A DNA stretch of 64,000 nt from positions 1-64,000 of the forward strand of contig OENT01000694.1 of NCBI GenBank assembly GCA_900239685.1, read 5' to 3'. Both the position numbers and the translations under genes were made by a program. Under the pieces are notes generated by a model. That model saw only the letters and a program-made list of their open reading frames with translations, searched no databases and was not told the DNA's origin. Shown in pieces: positions 35,370-48,954 of the stretch (the first letter of the stretch is position 1; each line of letters begins with the position of its first letter). The stretch is from Rotaria macrura. Its lineage: Eukaryota > Rotifera > Eurotatoria > Philodinida > Philodinidae.

Positions 35370-38300
35370 TCATTCTTTATCATCGACCAAGGCAAGAACG
35401 AATACAGTACGATTTGGACTATAAATCTAATATGAAAAATATATTCATATTTAAAAGTAAATATGAATTCAAAATTTACTTTGAATGAATACGTTCTTTC
35501 ATCCCATCTAATATCTTCCGTGAGAAAGGTTTGTTCATCATCGATTCTTCCCTGACCATCAAATATTTTTGCATCTGAATCCAACATAATTTTATATCTA
35601 AAATTTTTCGAAATACCAAATATACAAACAACTTCTTAAATTAACATGAAAAAGAGTATCGTACTTTCCACGATGACCACATCCAACACGATAATCAGCA
35701 AAGCTTTTATGTTCATGAAAATTAAATATAAACATTAAACCATGATCACCACGTTCAAATACAATAATCTTATCAGTTTCATTTTGTCGACTTATAAACT
35801 GAAAATAAAAATTGAAATTATTTTAAATTAATTCTCATAATACAATGAAAATCTATCATTTTCAAGTTCAAGAAAATTAGTCATGATCAATAGAATCTAG
35901 TTGATTATTATCTAATGAATTGACAGATATTTAGAATGTTTAGCTAGCTTCTTAGTGACATTAATAAGCACGAATCGAAGGCTCGCGTAGGATTCTGTCA
36001 AATCTCCTTAGTAGGATCCGATAGGATTACGTAGATTTTTTTTTTAAATCCTATAAAATTCAATTATCAGAATGATTCTCATGGGAAGCCTCTGGAAATT
36101 GATTTTGAAGCAAGTTCGTTTTCCTATTCTTGTCAGTAATTTGTTTTAGACTCAATATGAATAGAATTTCTCTGTTACAATTATGCATCGATACATCTCT
36201 AAAGATAAACTATTTTATTGCATTGTCATGAAATTATCATTGCCTATATAAGTACAATGTAGACACATGATCATCACATCATTGTACTTTATAGTCAAGT
36301 GTTACGATCGTAAAGTATCATTGAGATTATTCAATGTCTATACCGTATTCTTCGCCGATAACCATTTGTATACATCTTCTAAATCGTTCATAGCTTTGTC
36401 CCATGTATTTAAATATTTGAATCTTAAATTTTCATCATCACATAAATGAAAAAGTCGACGAGCATTTTTATAGCTTTCATTATTTCCTTCTCGAGGAAAA
36501 TCAAGCCATTCGGGATGACCAAATTCATTGCCTTGATATGAAAAATATCGTATGAAAATATTCTTTCTTGTTCGTCAGTAAATTTACCTTCAAAATTAAG
36601 CCAACCTTCTCCTCCTAATGCATATGTCAATAAACGAATCATTTTATGTAAAGCTAAACCACGTTCAATAACGACTGTTCGTTCACTAAAAACTGACATA
36701 TGACTATAGATTTCTTCACTAAATAACCATTGTGCAATAGTTTTGTCGCCGACAATAGCTTGATCATGACTTTCAGCATAGACAATATTTTTCTCTGACC
36801 ATCGACGATTCGTTAATGTCCATGTCAAATTATTCATATTCCAATCTTCATCTTGTTTTTCTTTCAATAACTAAACAAATCGACATATATGATTTGTTTT
36901 CATTTCATAGAATATAACAAACTTTAATCCAAAGATCTGGAATAGCCATCGCTAAACGATAATCAAAGCCAGCACCACCTTCGGAAAGTGGTCGACACAA
37001 TGTTGGCATACCGGATACTTCCTTTAAGATTAATATGTTTTAAATAAAAATTTTTCTTATTTTATTACATAATATGTAATATACTTCAGCAATACGAATA
37101 GATTCTGGAAAAAAATGTTCACAAACATAATTTGCTAGTTGAAGATAATTGAATGAATCTGTGTCAGTTGCTAAACCAAAATATTCATCGTATGAACCAG
37201 AAAATTTATGTCCTAGGAAATCAAAATTCTATTGTAGAAGATCAATATAAAGAAAAACTACATTTACCAATGCCATGTGAATGATAAAGCATTGATGAAA
37301 CACCATCAAATCTTAAACCATCAAATTTAAATTCTTCTAACCAATATCGAATATTCGAAAGAAGAAATCTCATTACTTCACGTCTAAAATTAAAACATAA
37401 TAGTCGTAGAATGTTTTCAATAACAAAAAAACAAAACGAAATTCCTCAAATCTAATCTTAATATCACAACAAGAAAAATGCAGCGGACAATGAAGATCGT
37501 CACGCATCGATTAAGGCCCCCCCCCCCCCCCCCCTCAAAAATCGATCTTGGCCCAGGAACGTTCGAATTGTGTAAAACTTACAGGATATGTTAGGCTTGG
37601 TATGAAAAGGTTATGGTTAAATTTTCAACCTTCTATCATGATTTTTGGCGGAGATACGGACCTGACAAGGGTCAAAAATAGCGAATTTGGCAACCCAAAT
37701 TTCTCGGTCCAGGTTCATGATATATCTTTAATTTTTTTTGTTAGAAAGAGCATGTGCAAATGGAGGGCACTGCAGAGTCCTTTTTTTTAAATTCTTACTT
37801 TTTTAGCGGAAAACAGAAATCACAATTTCAATGACTTCAAAAATCACGAAAAAAAGGGGGGGGGTCGGAATAGAGTTCCTTTTTTATATAGTCATAAAGA
37901 ACGGTTTTTGAAAAAAAGGGCTTTGCAGTGCTCTGCGTCTTAACATGCTCTTTCAAACAAAAAAAAATTTAATACATCCTATGGAGCTGGACTGAGAAAT
38001 TTGGGATGCGCTTTTTTGAAAGTGCAAACTGAGAAAAAACGAAAAAGATTTTTTCGACCAATTTTTTCGATATTTCAGAATTTTTGAGGAAAATTCAGTT
38101 TTTTTGAGGAGGGCTTCCAGAAATCCTCAAAGTTTACTGCAAAACAGAGGTTTTGGGTAAAAACCTATAATAATTCTGAAAGAGCGAAGAACGGGCTATC
38201 TTCTGGTGCATCTATCTCAGTTTCGGAATTTTCCCGAAAATTGACTTTTTTTGGAGGGGGGGCCTTAAATTTTTCTCATTATAAATACTTCTTTCTAGTA

Positions 38301-40781
38301 ACTATAGCGAGCACTTATTTTTCTTCTCCTCAGTAATAAGAACATTTCCTTCGAATAACATTCTTTCGATTGATAGCTCGCCTACTGTAAACTTCACGAT
38401 AGTAAAATCTATTAGCATCAACAAACATTGATTTATCTCAGATTAAAACAATGAACTTAATAAATTTTAGAATGAAACAGAAAAACATCATTAATGAGAT
38501 TCTTCATCGTAAGAAATTTGTTTGCCTACAACTATCATATTATATCAAAGAAGAAATCTTGACACTCGTTCGATCTATACGAAATCTGAATATACTATTG
38601 AATAACTATGGTAGAACTTGATGGTTGACTGTAACGATGTCGAAAAATTAGTTCGTCAATGTTTAAGAGAGTTGTCAATAGTGAAGAACATGTTGTTGTT
38701 TATTTGTGTACTCAAAAAGTGAGTGCACTATCGAATCGGTCAATGTGTCCAGCCGTTTATACGATAACTTCTGAAAGGCTAATTCGATAGAGAATTTCAT
38801 GGGCGACAAAATGTTGGTAACTTGTATGGATAAATATGTTGCATTTGAAATTTCTCCAATACCTCAGTACCCAAAACCTATGAAAAACTGATGTAATACT
38901 GATACTGTTAGTTGATTCTTTTAGACAGTTTGATTAAAATCAATTTACCGTCAGCTTCACTTTCTGATGTACACATCACACTCGGATTTGAATCCGAGAT
39001 TTCTATATTTTATAGGAATTAGTGTTAGGATTCTAACACCAATCAAAATGTGGATAATGAAAAAACAATTGATGTACTGTCATTTTGTTTCAATATGTTT
39101 ACAGTACAACTAGTTTGGTCACATGTTTTCGCACTTCTAAACTACTGGTACGTTAATGCTCTGTCGTACAATATTCTACGTTCTAAACTATTACTTAATC
39201 GACTCTGAAGATTATGAATACTACTTAGCCGTTTGTCTACCTGTAATTTTAAAATGTGAACTAGAATAAAAAGATAATTCTCGTCAATGTTTTTTGTTTC
39301 ACTTATATTCACTTACTGCATATAATTAAAACATCGACTATCCCAAAGAGTATGATAACCACGTGCATTATCATGAAAGAAACAACTAGTTGTACCATCA
39401 AACATATTAATTCCATCGAGTATATTTTTAGAACTGTGACTATGTACGATATCGAGTAAAACAGCTAGACCATATTTATGTGCTTCATCAATTAATGCTT
39501 TTAATTCTTCAGGTGTACCATAACGACTAGAATTCAAACAAAATTCATTTTACTGAGAAGAACATAAATAAAAACCTTGACGCAGCAAAAAAACTAGTGA
39601 CTTGATAACCAAAACTTGCATAATAAGGATGTTCCATAATAGCCATCAATTGAATCGTATTATAACCTATATTTTAGAAATTTGTTCAAGAATATTTAAC
39701 TCGTTTTTTGTTTTTAGAAAATCAACCTTGTTTAACAATACGAGGAATAATATGAATGCGAAAATTTTCATACGTTGCTATTTCTTCTTTTGGTGAACTT
39801 ATACCTATATGAGCTTCGTAAATTTTTAATCGATCACGTTTTTTCGGTTGACAATATTTGAATTGATAAATTTCATCTTGTGAAGGATTATAGAATACGC
39901 CATGATATACATTAGATTTTTCGTTTCGTTTTACATAACGTGACCACGGACATAGACGATCGACTAATTTACCATTGTCAATTTCAAGAAGTAACTAAAA
40001 AAAAACCCAGAATTCATTGAGCAGACAATGAATTAAAACTGCAAAGGAATATTATTGATTAGGATGGTACAATATTTTTTTTTTTTGAACTAAAATCATA
40101 GTGCAATTCTAAAGAAAGGCTGTCTTGTTAATTAGACTATTGCTGTGTTACTTTAATTGCTTGTCCATGTTTAATAGCTACAGATCCATCGTTCAATGGT
40201 GGTATCGTAACTTGCCAGACGCCCCATTGGTTTCGTGTGAATGGATATTGTCGTTCTTGCCAGTTATCTTTATAAGAACAAAAATATATATTCTTCGAAA
40301 AATGAAAAACAAATTCTATCATCTTGAATACTAACTAAAATCTCCTCGAATATACATATTTTTTGCACCCGGTGCCCATTCTTTAATATGTATTTCATTT
40401 GTTTGATGATTAACATGAATTCCGAAATCTTTGTAGGCAGATGTAAACTTATGAATACCTTGTTCTTCAGTATCAATTTGTTTAAGAATTCGTTGAAATA
40501 CATAATAACTTAAGATGAAGAAAATTTCTCATTGATTTTAAAACAAAAGATGGAGTTTATTTTATTTTATTTTATTTTTTTATTACCGTCGTCGAATTTC
40601 ATCTTCATATTCTTCGAGATATGGATCAAGTTTAAGTAAATTATCTAATTCAGGTACAGGAAAATTGACAATATCATCTGTTATGGGTTGTATTAATCTA
40701 TAATAGAATAATCATTAGAATGAAAATAAATTATTTTTCGATTTCGATTAACCTCTGTAAATTAATGACTCCGGTAAACAT
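35370..40781 (-). CDS. GBE1: 1,4-alpha-glucan (glycogen) branching enzyme
   Basis: Fifteen exons, 5' to 3': 40753-40781, 40587-40697, 40336-40508, 40152-40267, 39727-39994, 39576-39666, 39317-39526, 37268-37383, 37085-37212, 36923-37021, 36588-36870, 36344-36531, 35665-35798, 35480-35597, 35370-35426. They sum to 2121 bases, 706 residues, close to the 702 of human GBE1. Order: CBM48 domain ([20 protein letters not shown]), GH13 barrel with [35 protein letters not shown], region [11 protein letters not shown], nucleophile Asp359 in [12 protein letters not shown], acid Glu414 in [12 protein letters not shown], and region [13 protein letters not shown]. The C-terminal beta domain ends [16 protein letters not shown]. 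It makes alpha-1,6 branches in cytosolic glycogen. All catalytic residues are present. Intron 7 (1933 bases) carries two mobile elements; the other introns are about 45-100 bases. Confidence 0.97.
37511..38268. mobile_element. TTAA-bounded piggyBac-like MITE in GBE1 intron 7
   Basis: Left end TTAAGGCCCCCC... with a C run of about 18, right end ...GGGGGGGCCTTAA: inverted termini framed by TTAA, the piggyBac-type target duplication, with TTAAGG + C-run ends. Subterminal inverted arms at about 37700-37790 and 37920-38005 share AAATTTCTC-GTCCAG, TTTTTTTTGTT-GAAAGAGCATG and CACTGCA-AG. 758 bases, no transposase frame. Superfamily assignment is by ends only. Confidence 0.65.
38706..38998 (-). mobile_element. 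Interspersed repeat with hairpin ends, degenerate copy C
   Basis: Begins GTGTACTCAAAAAGTGAGTGCACT, continues CGGTCAATGTGTCC and CCGTTTATACGATAAC as in copy B, and ends with ACACATCACACTCGGATTTGAATCCGAG. The interior is shorter and poorly conserved. It lies in GBE1 intron 7, in the same orientation as copy B. Confidence 0.65.
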
Positions 40782-42844
40782 TAATCAATTCTAAAGTTTT
40801 AATAGACAAGATTTTTATCAATACCTATATATGTTATTATTCAATTGCTATTGATTTGTAAGCATATGTCTTCTCTTCCGATAGAAGAGAGAAAAACAAT
40901 TTTTCTTTACATTGGTTGTATGACTTGTTAATGAGACATTACTGAGCGAAAGAGGTCGATCTGTGCTGATTTTTCATTTTCTACATTTCTAAAAGCTAAT
41001 AACATTTGAAAGTAGTAATCATTTCCGTATGAAAGAAACGAATGTATTGTTTTATTTTATTTTATTACAAATGAACAGTTTGTAAATAAAATCATTTCAA
41101 GAAAATAAAATCCACTATGAAAAGCTCTACAAAATCGATGCGAGGCTTGTTTTTATAGTGCTTCCTGTGCATGATCAGACAATAGGGCTATGTCGCACAG
41201 GAGTTAATATTTCGAAGCTTAAGCCTTTTCAAAGATATTGAAGATACTATTAGAGAAAATCAAGGTTCTTCTGTTTTCTTAAATTAATATTCATACGAAA
41301 CAAATAACTATGATTCACATGTTTGAATAGTCGGCAGCAACATCACAGATGTCTTAAAAATCGAAGAAGATTCTTATTGTTGAAATGATAAATCAACCGA
41401 AATTAATTGATAATGAAAAATTCATTTTACTTCGGAAGTAGATAAATCTAACTTATTACTACATGTTAACGACCATTTAATATCATAATATAACAGAATA
41501 GATCTATCGAGCATTTTATATAGTCATAAAGTTCTTATTTATTTTTTCATCAACAATCTATTGACTTAGATCACAATTACATTGATTAACGTAAGTTTCA
41601 CACTTAGACAAGATAATGATGTGCTTGTTTTGAACTATGATTCGATTGAAAAAATGGCACTTTATATCGATTTTTCAGAGAGATGTTTTACACTGAGACA
41701 TTGATATTATCTATAGATGAATGTGTTTACATAATTACATGGTTCGAAAAGGTGTCCGTTCAGTGAAAAAGCAAAACATCGGAAAAACTTCATCAATTAT
41801 GAATAAAATTTTTTTGTTTTTCATTGTCGGAAAAAAAATTCACTCAGTGTGCTTTTCGCTGATTTTCAACCTCACTCCATGATTCGTTTTGATAATGCAT
41901 TGTTCTTAAACGACAATCACAATATGCATATGTTATGTACCGATAGTGCATTGAAAACTAAAGAACATATCAAGAGAAAAGAAATGAGAAAAGGTCACAG
42001 TTCAAAAGAACATAAGAGAATAAGATTACATCTAAATATAATGATGAAATAAAGTAACATTCGTGTACCACTTTCTCTCTGCTAATTTTTTACTTATTGA
42101 CAATGTCACTTATGAGTAACTATTTTCAGAAGAAGCTTTCCCGGAAATAAAACAACGATGAAGAATTCTTCTTCAATGCTTTTTGTATTTCCGAATCTAA
42201 ATTAGTGTGCCAATTGTCGTTCATTATCTCATAACAGATAATCAAGATCAACGTACGAAGCATTCAAAAATGTATAAAAAAAAAACGTTAGATAATTAAG
42301 TTTGATACAATAGTAGAAAATGTAACATTGATTCGATACGAATCCATTGTTAACTGAAAGACCTTTCAATATCGCTTGTCTGTAAAAAAAAGATGTCACC
42401 ATGCGAAACAATAGGGCAATTATTTCAACGCTAGAATCGAGTCAATCAAATATGTTCAACAAGAACTATGTGTAGCATCGAATTCAAATTTAGAAATGCA
42501 TATATATGTTAAATGGATAATTTTGATGTTTCAATCGTTCATCAACGATACGACTAGTTAATCGAAATAAACAAAATCAAGTGGTTTAATGAAATCGAAT
42601 TAAACCTACAATGCTTATTGAACCCATTTTCATTAATCATAAATAACTATTCGATCAGTTTATTCAAATAAAGATGAAGAACATACGACAAGAAAAAAAA
42701 GATCCTTAGAATAATGCAGAAGAATAAAGACCAAGTCACAAATATACATCAAGATAAACAAACAAAACTTAAAATTTCTCTAAATATTCTTTCATGTGTT
42801 TTTTTTTCATTTTCATTTTCAAAGTCGACATTCATACAAGATGC
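40782..42844. other. Intergenic between GBE1 start and HGSNAT end
   Basis: AT-rich, no exon-like frames. TTTTATTTTATTTTATT runs occur near 40559 and 41051. Holds the presumed GBE1 promoter and HGSNAT 3' flank. Confidence 0.5.
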
Positions 42845-45800
42845 TCAGAGCACAAGAAAAACTCGTTTCTTAAAGAAAATATATGCAATCATAATCCAAA
42901 AAATACAACCCCATAAAGCCATAGCAAGTTGTGTTGCATGTGTATTAGCAACAATCCATTGAACAGGAAAATATGTAGCAAAAACAATGTGTGCCATATA
43001 GATAAGAATTGAATTCGTTCCAGGATATTGAAATGGTGTTGCATTCCAATATTTTAATTTATCAATAAGAATATACATCAATGAAAATCCAAGAAATGCT
43101 ATACCAGCTGAAAATCAACACACACACATGTTAATATAGATGAATTTCAATAGAAAAATACTACTCGAATTCTTACCTGTAAAAAATGAAAATGATAATG
43201 TCCAGAGATTTTTATTCAATGGCATTGGTCCACCAATGAATGTACCCGAAGTAAGTCCAACACCAATAGCTGTTGTAAAAATACCCCAAGAAACAAGACG
43301 TATAAGTCGATCGACATCTGCTTGATACATAACTGAGAATACGATGACAAAACAAAAACAAACAAATAGAAAGACAAACAAAGAAAATAGTCGAACCAAT
43401 TATTCGTCCTGCTTGTACACCTAGATAAGCTAAGAATATTGTTGGTATAACACCAAGTAAGTTTTCTGAATCGAACGCTTGTTTACAACCTGAAACAAAA
43501 TGAATAGAATGAATGGATCTATATCAACATTTCAACAACAACTTCTCACCATAGACAAGTTGACATGTTGGATATTGGTAAAGATGTTTATCAGTCAGTA
43601 CAACTCGATCGATGTAACCTGTTATACCACCAGTACAATTTTCATATTTACCATTTTCATGTATACCACCTGTGAAAATGAACAGAAGAGAATAACGCTT
43701 TGTTGTATATTATCATATTTAACGAGAGAAGTTTACGAACTCATACGTCATTTTAAATTTCAGAGTACGTTTAATGTGTAAACTCGAATGATTTGTGATT
43801 TTCTCGTAAACGAATCTAAGCCTTAACACAATATGTTTTTATCCATTCAGAAAAGGAAAGATCTGAAGATTTCATCATCATCTAATCGTGCTAGAAACTT
43901 TTCCCATGATTTCTAGAGAAATAGTGTAAAAATTTAGCCATTAGTTTAAAGCATGAACTCTTTTTCTTTTTCGGTATTCAGAGATCATGGTACTATTCAT
44001 AATGCACACAGTTCTGATTTAAAAGAAATGACTCGATCGAACGACTACGTATATGAAAGGCTAACCTTTTATTAAAATGTTACGTTGAACGTATTACTGA
44101 TTAAAATTGTTTTTATAAATATCTATATCACGAACGTATAGAAAGAATATACGGATTCTGTGTTCAATCTTTAATCGAATCCGAAAAGTTTGGCAGGATA
44201 AGAAAATAGAATATTTTCATTATTGCTCTTTCATCAAATCAGCTCGCATATTTTTCCTTGTTGTTAGAGAATATACTATTTTGAACCATCACTTTTGACT
44301 TCACAAATCTAAATATTCCCACTTTTTGAAGGCAAAAGTGATGGTTCACAGTTGTACATTTTAACGGTTTTCTTAGGAAACAAAACTCAAGTGTATTTTC
44401 AAGCATCAAGGAGAAAGAATGGACTCATCTGGTGAAAGATTGCCGGAGTTATTCAATTTCCTTATCTCGTCAAATTTCTGGAATAACATGTAGGATGAAG
44501 ATCGATGCTATTTCTTTTTCAATCCATACGTATTGTATATTCCTCATGAATCATTGTCTAATTTATCAAAGATCTAGAATATTGATCATTTACCAGGACC
44601 AAAATAACCAGCCGGACAATCTTCAAATGGAACCAAATAAACAACAAGTACCCAAATTGTTGTTAAGCCAATAATCAACAACCATTGAAGAGGAAAATTT
44701 GAAATATCTCGAAAAACAGCTGTTACACGTTTTGCTCGACCACTCTTAACTGTGGCCGTTGTCAATGTTGATGCATGTTTACCATTATTATTAAAATTTG
44801 TCGACAGTGAATATTGTCTTGGCCGTGCACAAAGAATTTCAATCGTACCAATTACACCATAAACAATAGCGAAACGTTGTAATACACCAAGAATACGAAC
44901 ATCATTAAGATCAACTTTAAATCGTGTATTAAGAATAAAACCAATAATCTAAATAATATCAATAGAAAAAAAGTACTTCATAGATATTTGTTTTCATGAG
45001 TTAAAATAAACATACAAGTAATTTCATAGTACGCAATGCAACTTTGATAAGTAGAATTCGTTTCGTTACACCTTTGTCGACTGCATTTTTCAATGAAAAT
45101 ACTAACGATGCTCCTAATATCCAAACGAACAATGGAAAAACGACATCAGCAAATGTTACACCGTGCCATGCTGAATGTTCAAATTGTGCATAACCACCAC
45201 CTCCATAATTAACGAATACCATGGCCATTATAGCTAGACGAAAAATGAAACCAATCGATGAATAATAGAGAAATCAATATTTCATAGTAATGCAATTTCG
45301 ATAGATATGTTGAACTCATCGAGACATATTTCTTAACCAATTGAAAACAAACAAAATATTCTATTTTCCAATCAACTTACCAAAGCCACGGAAAGCATCA
45401 AGACTAAGTAAACGTTTTGATCGTGGTACAATAATGTGCGATATTTTATGAACTATTGGTAGTTTAGAACCATTGACATTACATTCGATGTTATTTATTG
45501 CATCGATGCCCCCAGCTTGACATATTGTTGTTGCTGTTGGACATGCTTGTAAATCATAAGAATGTGAACATTCTTGTTCTGGTACATAATTAAAACAACG
45601 ATTTTTTAAATTAATTATATATTCACGTAATTTCATTCGTTGAGCAAATAAACAAAATATGAATAATGCTAATAGAGTAACACCACCAATAATTATTGGC
45701 GTATAGATATTGTTCGCTTGACGACCTGTTGTTAAAAGACATCGAAGACCTGATTCTGAACTTGAATTTGTCGATAGACTATTTGATGTTTGAACATTAA

Positions 45801-48387
45801 GTATATATTGACCATGCTCATAAACAGTCAAAGTTTCAATACATGATGATATATTACTTAATTCAACACGAATACGATACGTATATTTTGTATTCAATGT
45901 AAGATTAAGAATTTGACTGGATGATAGATCTTGTGCAATGATTTCATATGGACAATCGATACATTCAATGACTTGAACATATACAGTTAAATTACCAGAA
46001 ATCTATATGAAAAAAAAAACAGTTGCCGAAGACTATTATACTATACAAAGAAACATAAACTTATAAGTTCGATTCTGACTGATACGATAGCTCTTCTAGC
46101 AAAATGAAAGTAGAGACAAATACTTTGTTGTAAATAGGTATTCTACAAATGATGACAACGATATTTCCTTTATGAAATACTGCATTTGATGAACAATCCA
46201 TATGTCAACAATGAAATTACATTTTGATTATTTCTATTCAAAATTAAAACGTCAATAACGTTCGATTATTTCTGAATAGTTTTTCATTCTTAAATCGTCC
46301 TTGCTTTTCAAATCAATTCAAGAAAAGACGAATTTCTTCTCGTGAAAAATTAATCCTTTCGAAGGTCAATACATATAATTCTTGAATTAGTCGTCCTCGA
46401 CAAATGTTAAACCCATCTTCGAATACATTATAAAAATTAGATTACAAATCACAACTCGCAAATCTCTCTAGGTTCTTCTTCTTTAAGAAGTAGACATTTT
46501 GTCAACATACTTTTCAATAGCCCATTATTTCTTTTCTTTTCTTTAAATATACTTTAAAGTAAACATTCAAAGGATAAAATTTTGTTCTTGATATTAAGCT
46601 CATTTCATACACAAACCATCCCGTAATAAAATTCTACATTCTTCATTACACTGACAGATTTGAGTATGACTTAAATATTGGGTATTTCGTTATTTTGCTT
46701 TTCTCGACTTACGCATCCAAAGGTTAGAATCAATGATATGATCATCTCGGAGGAGCGATAGATCGTCTGATGCGCGTTGAAATTAATACCCGAATAAAAT
46801 AAATAATCTAAGCATAGAAAATAGTATGAATTGAATGTAGCCGTCAAGTTCGAACGGTACGGTAGGAACAAATGTTAACTAGTACGCTCTTTGTTCATGG
46901 ATCAAACACTTATGAATCAACTGATAGTACAGATGATTAAACAATCGATTACTAATGATATTAGATCATGACTAACTACTGTAAAACGTAAATATCAGTG
47001 AGAGAAACATGATACATATTCAATAATAAGTAGCAGTTGTTCCTTTTTTAAAATAGTACATCGCAGATTCCAAAGTCACACCTTTTAACTCAGTTCAGAT
47101 GGCATCTACTATTCATTTCAAATATCTAGCCCGGCGATTTTTTTGTTTAAACTATTGAGAGGAACATGATAGAGGGGTGTGGTTTTCACTGCTACACCAA
47201 AGATATTTACATTCATCAGATCATGAAGAGACATGAACCTTTGTTTTTAGGATATTTCTGGAAAATCGATAACTTATTCCTTTGGTTAGTTGTATGTTCA
47301 TCATTTTAATCCATCTATATTATAACCTAATATCTGCAAAATGTGATGCCTGAAATTTTCAATCTTTTCTTTGCGAAGCACGACAAAATCTCCTACATTT
47401 TTGTATCCATATTCGAATAGTTGCATTCTGAAATTCTGTCCTAATAAATATCTAGTTGTTCATAGTATATTCTGAAAAATTTAGCTCAACAGCATGATCT
47501 TTCTCTTCGAGTTATTCTATGTTCAAGTATAACCACATCGTTTGAGTATGACTATTGTTTGTAAGTTCAATATGTTGACTTTTCATAATAGTGAAAATCG
47601 CATCCTTCTATCATGTTCCTATCAAAAGCTATTGAAGAAAACGACCGGAGTTTTCCTAGTTGAAATGAATATTAGTTTGCGTCTTATTTCGTTAGCAACA
47701 TATAAGTATGTACAACAATTCAACATTCCTGTGAAATGTTCATAGTATTGTCATATTCGAAATCGATAATGATTATTTATCTAGTTTAGTTTTCTCGTTA
47801 TAGCAATTACTTCGATCTATCTTATCATAAATATGAAATCGATTCAAGAAACAAAAATGTTTAATTTCTTGAATTTTTGTTTTTCATACAATCTACTCTC
47901 ATATGAACTTGTATCTACATGACTCAATTGTGAAAGACAAATCATGATTTACAATCGTAGAAAATAGTTTCATTCTCACTTGATTATCAACGATTATATC
48001 AACAGCAGCTTGATCGATACCCATTTGATGAATTCTCGTATTATTAATATTAGTTATATTCGATGAAGCTCTTGTAACGAGTCGATCATTTCCATTGTTA
48101 ATAGTTAATTGTCTACGAACGGCAATTAAACTACTTTGATTACTAGTATTAGTTGTTGTTGATGATGATGTTGAACGAATGGCAGCCCAGAATGTTGCAC
48201 GTTGTAATTTCTTAATTTCACTATTCGATGAACATTGTTGATTCAAGATTCGACGATCATAATGCGTGGAATCCATTGATGTCGTACCGACTTCATGTCC
48301 AAATCGAATCGATATTGATGTTTGAAAAAGAAATTGTTGTAGAATAATAACAATAAAATAGAATTTTCTAAACATGATGTTTCGCAT
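42845..48387 (-). CDS. HGSNAT: Heparan-alpha-glucosaminide N-acetyltransferase
   Basis: Eight exons, 5' to 3': 47980-48387, 45381-46002, 45016-45233, 44594-44948, 43550-43669, 43397-43489, 43177-43332, 42845-43107; 2235 bases, 744 residues, phases consistent. A signal or anchor segment (FYFIVIILQQFLFQ) leads a luminal region rich in N-glycosylation sites. Then come a membrane helix (IIIGGVTLLALFIFCLF) and the hallmark SKRLLSLDAFRGFAIMAMVF, VNYGGGGYAQFEHSAWHG, TFADVVFPLFVWILGASLVF. His363 in EHSAWHG corresponds to the acetyl-accepting histidine of human HGSNAT. Later exons give further helices, QWLLIIGLTTIWVLVVYLVP, PAGYFGPGGIHENGKYENCT and YPGTNSILIYMAHIVF. The enzyme moves acetyl from cytosolic acetyl-CoA across the lysosomal membrane to terminal glucosamine of heparan sulfate. 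The N-terminal luminal part is about 100 residues longer than human. Confidence 0.96.
44282..44348. repeat. Short foldback in an HGSNAT intron
   Basis: Perfect 16-base arms TGAACCATCACTTTTG (44282-44297) and CAAAAGTGATGGTTCA (44333-44348) around a 35-base loop, in the 924-base intron between exons 4 and 5. Possibly a minimal MITE. Confidence 0.7.
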
Positions 48388-48954
48388 TCATAGACTTTAA
48401 CTTGTTAAATTCATAATGTTCAGACTCGATCAACTATCGTTATTGCAAGCATATGCTTATATGATCTTTATTCTTCTGTTGTTCTCATTAGATAACGAAA
48501 TGTTTCGTTCGAAGCGAAAATCATAAATCCTAAAACAAACATTTATAGTTTTCCTTTTCTTCTCAAGCATTTTTAATGACAAACGAAAAGTCTTAATTTC
48601 GTTGACTTTCCTATGTCGTTTTTTGATTCGTAAACAAAACTTTCATGTTAATGAAGACAAAAATTCAAAACGTGCTTAAATACGAAAATCTTCGATAGAG
48701 CCGGTTTAATAATCGAAATTGTTCCTATAATTAATGATTGTACGTTGATATATTATGAAAAAGATTGACTTGAGATATGTTTATGATCAAACATAGACTT
48801 ATGTTTATCGATCGCTTCTAATTGGGGATAGTCAATGGTCGAAATGTCTGTTGTCAATCTAAACAAATGTTGAACATGTTGTTATGTGTTATTCATGAAT
48901 GAAGTTTCTCTTGACTTGTTTTTTTTTTCTTCTTCTTCTTCTTCTTCTTTGTTT
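48388..48954. other. Intergenic between HGSNAT and ANKRD40
   Basis: 567 bases, AT-rich, with a TTC/CTT microsatellite at 48928-48949. Contains the HGSNAT promoter and ANKRD40 3' flank; nothing else seen. Confidence 0.5.

Noticed and set aside
46060..46085. GTTCGATTC, a tRNA box-B-like word
   Set aside because: No matching A box or cloverleaf around it; no tRNA or rRNA gene could be supported in the window.
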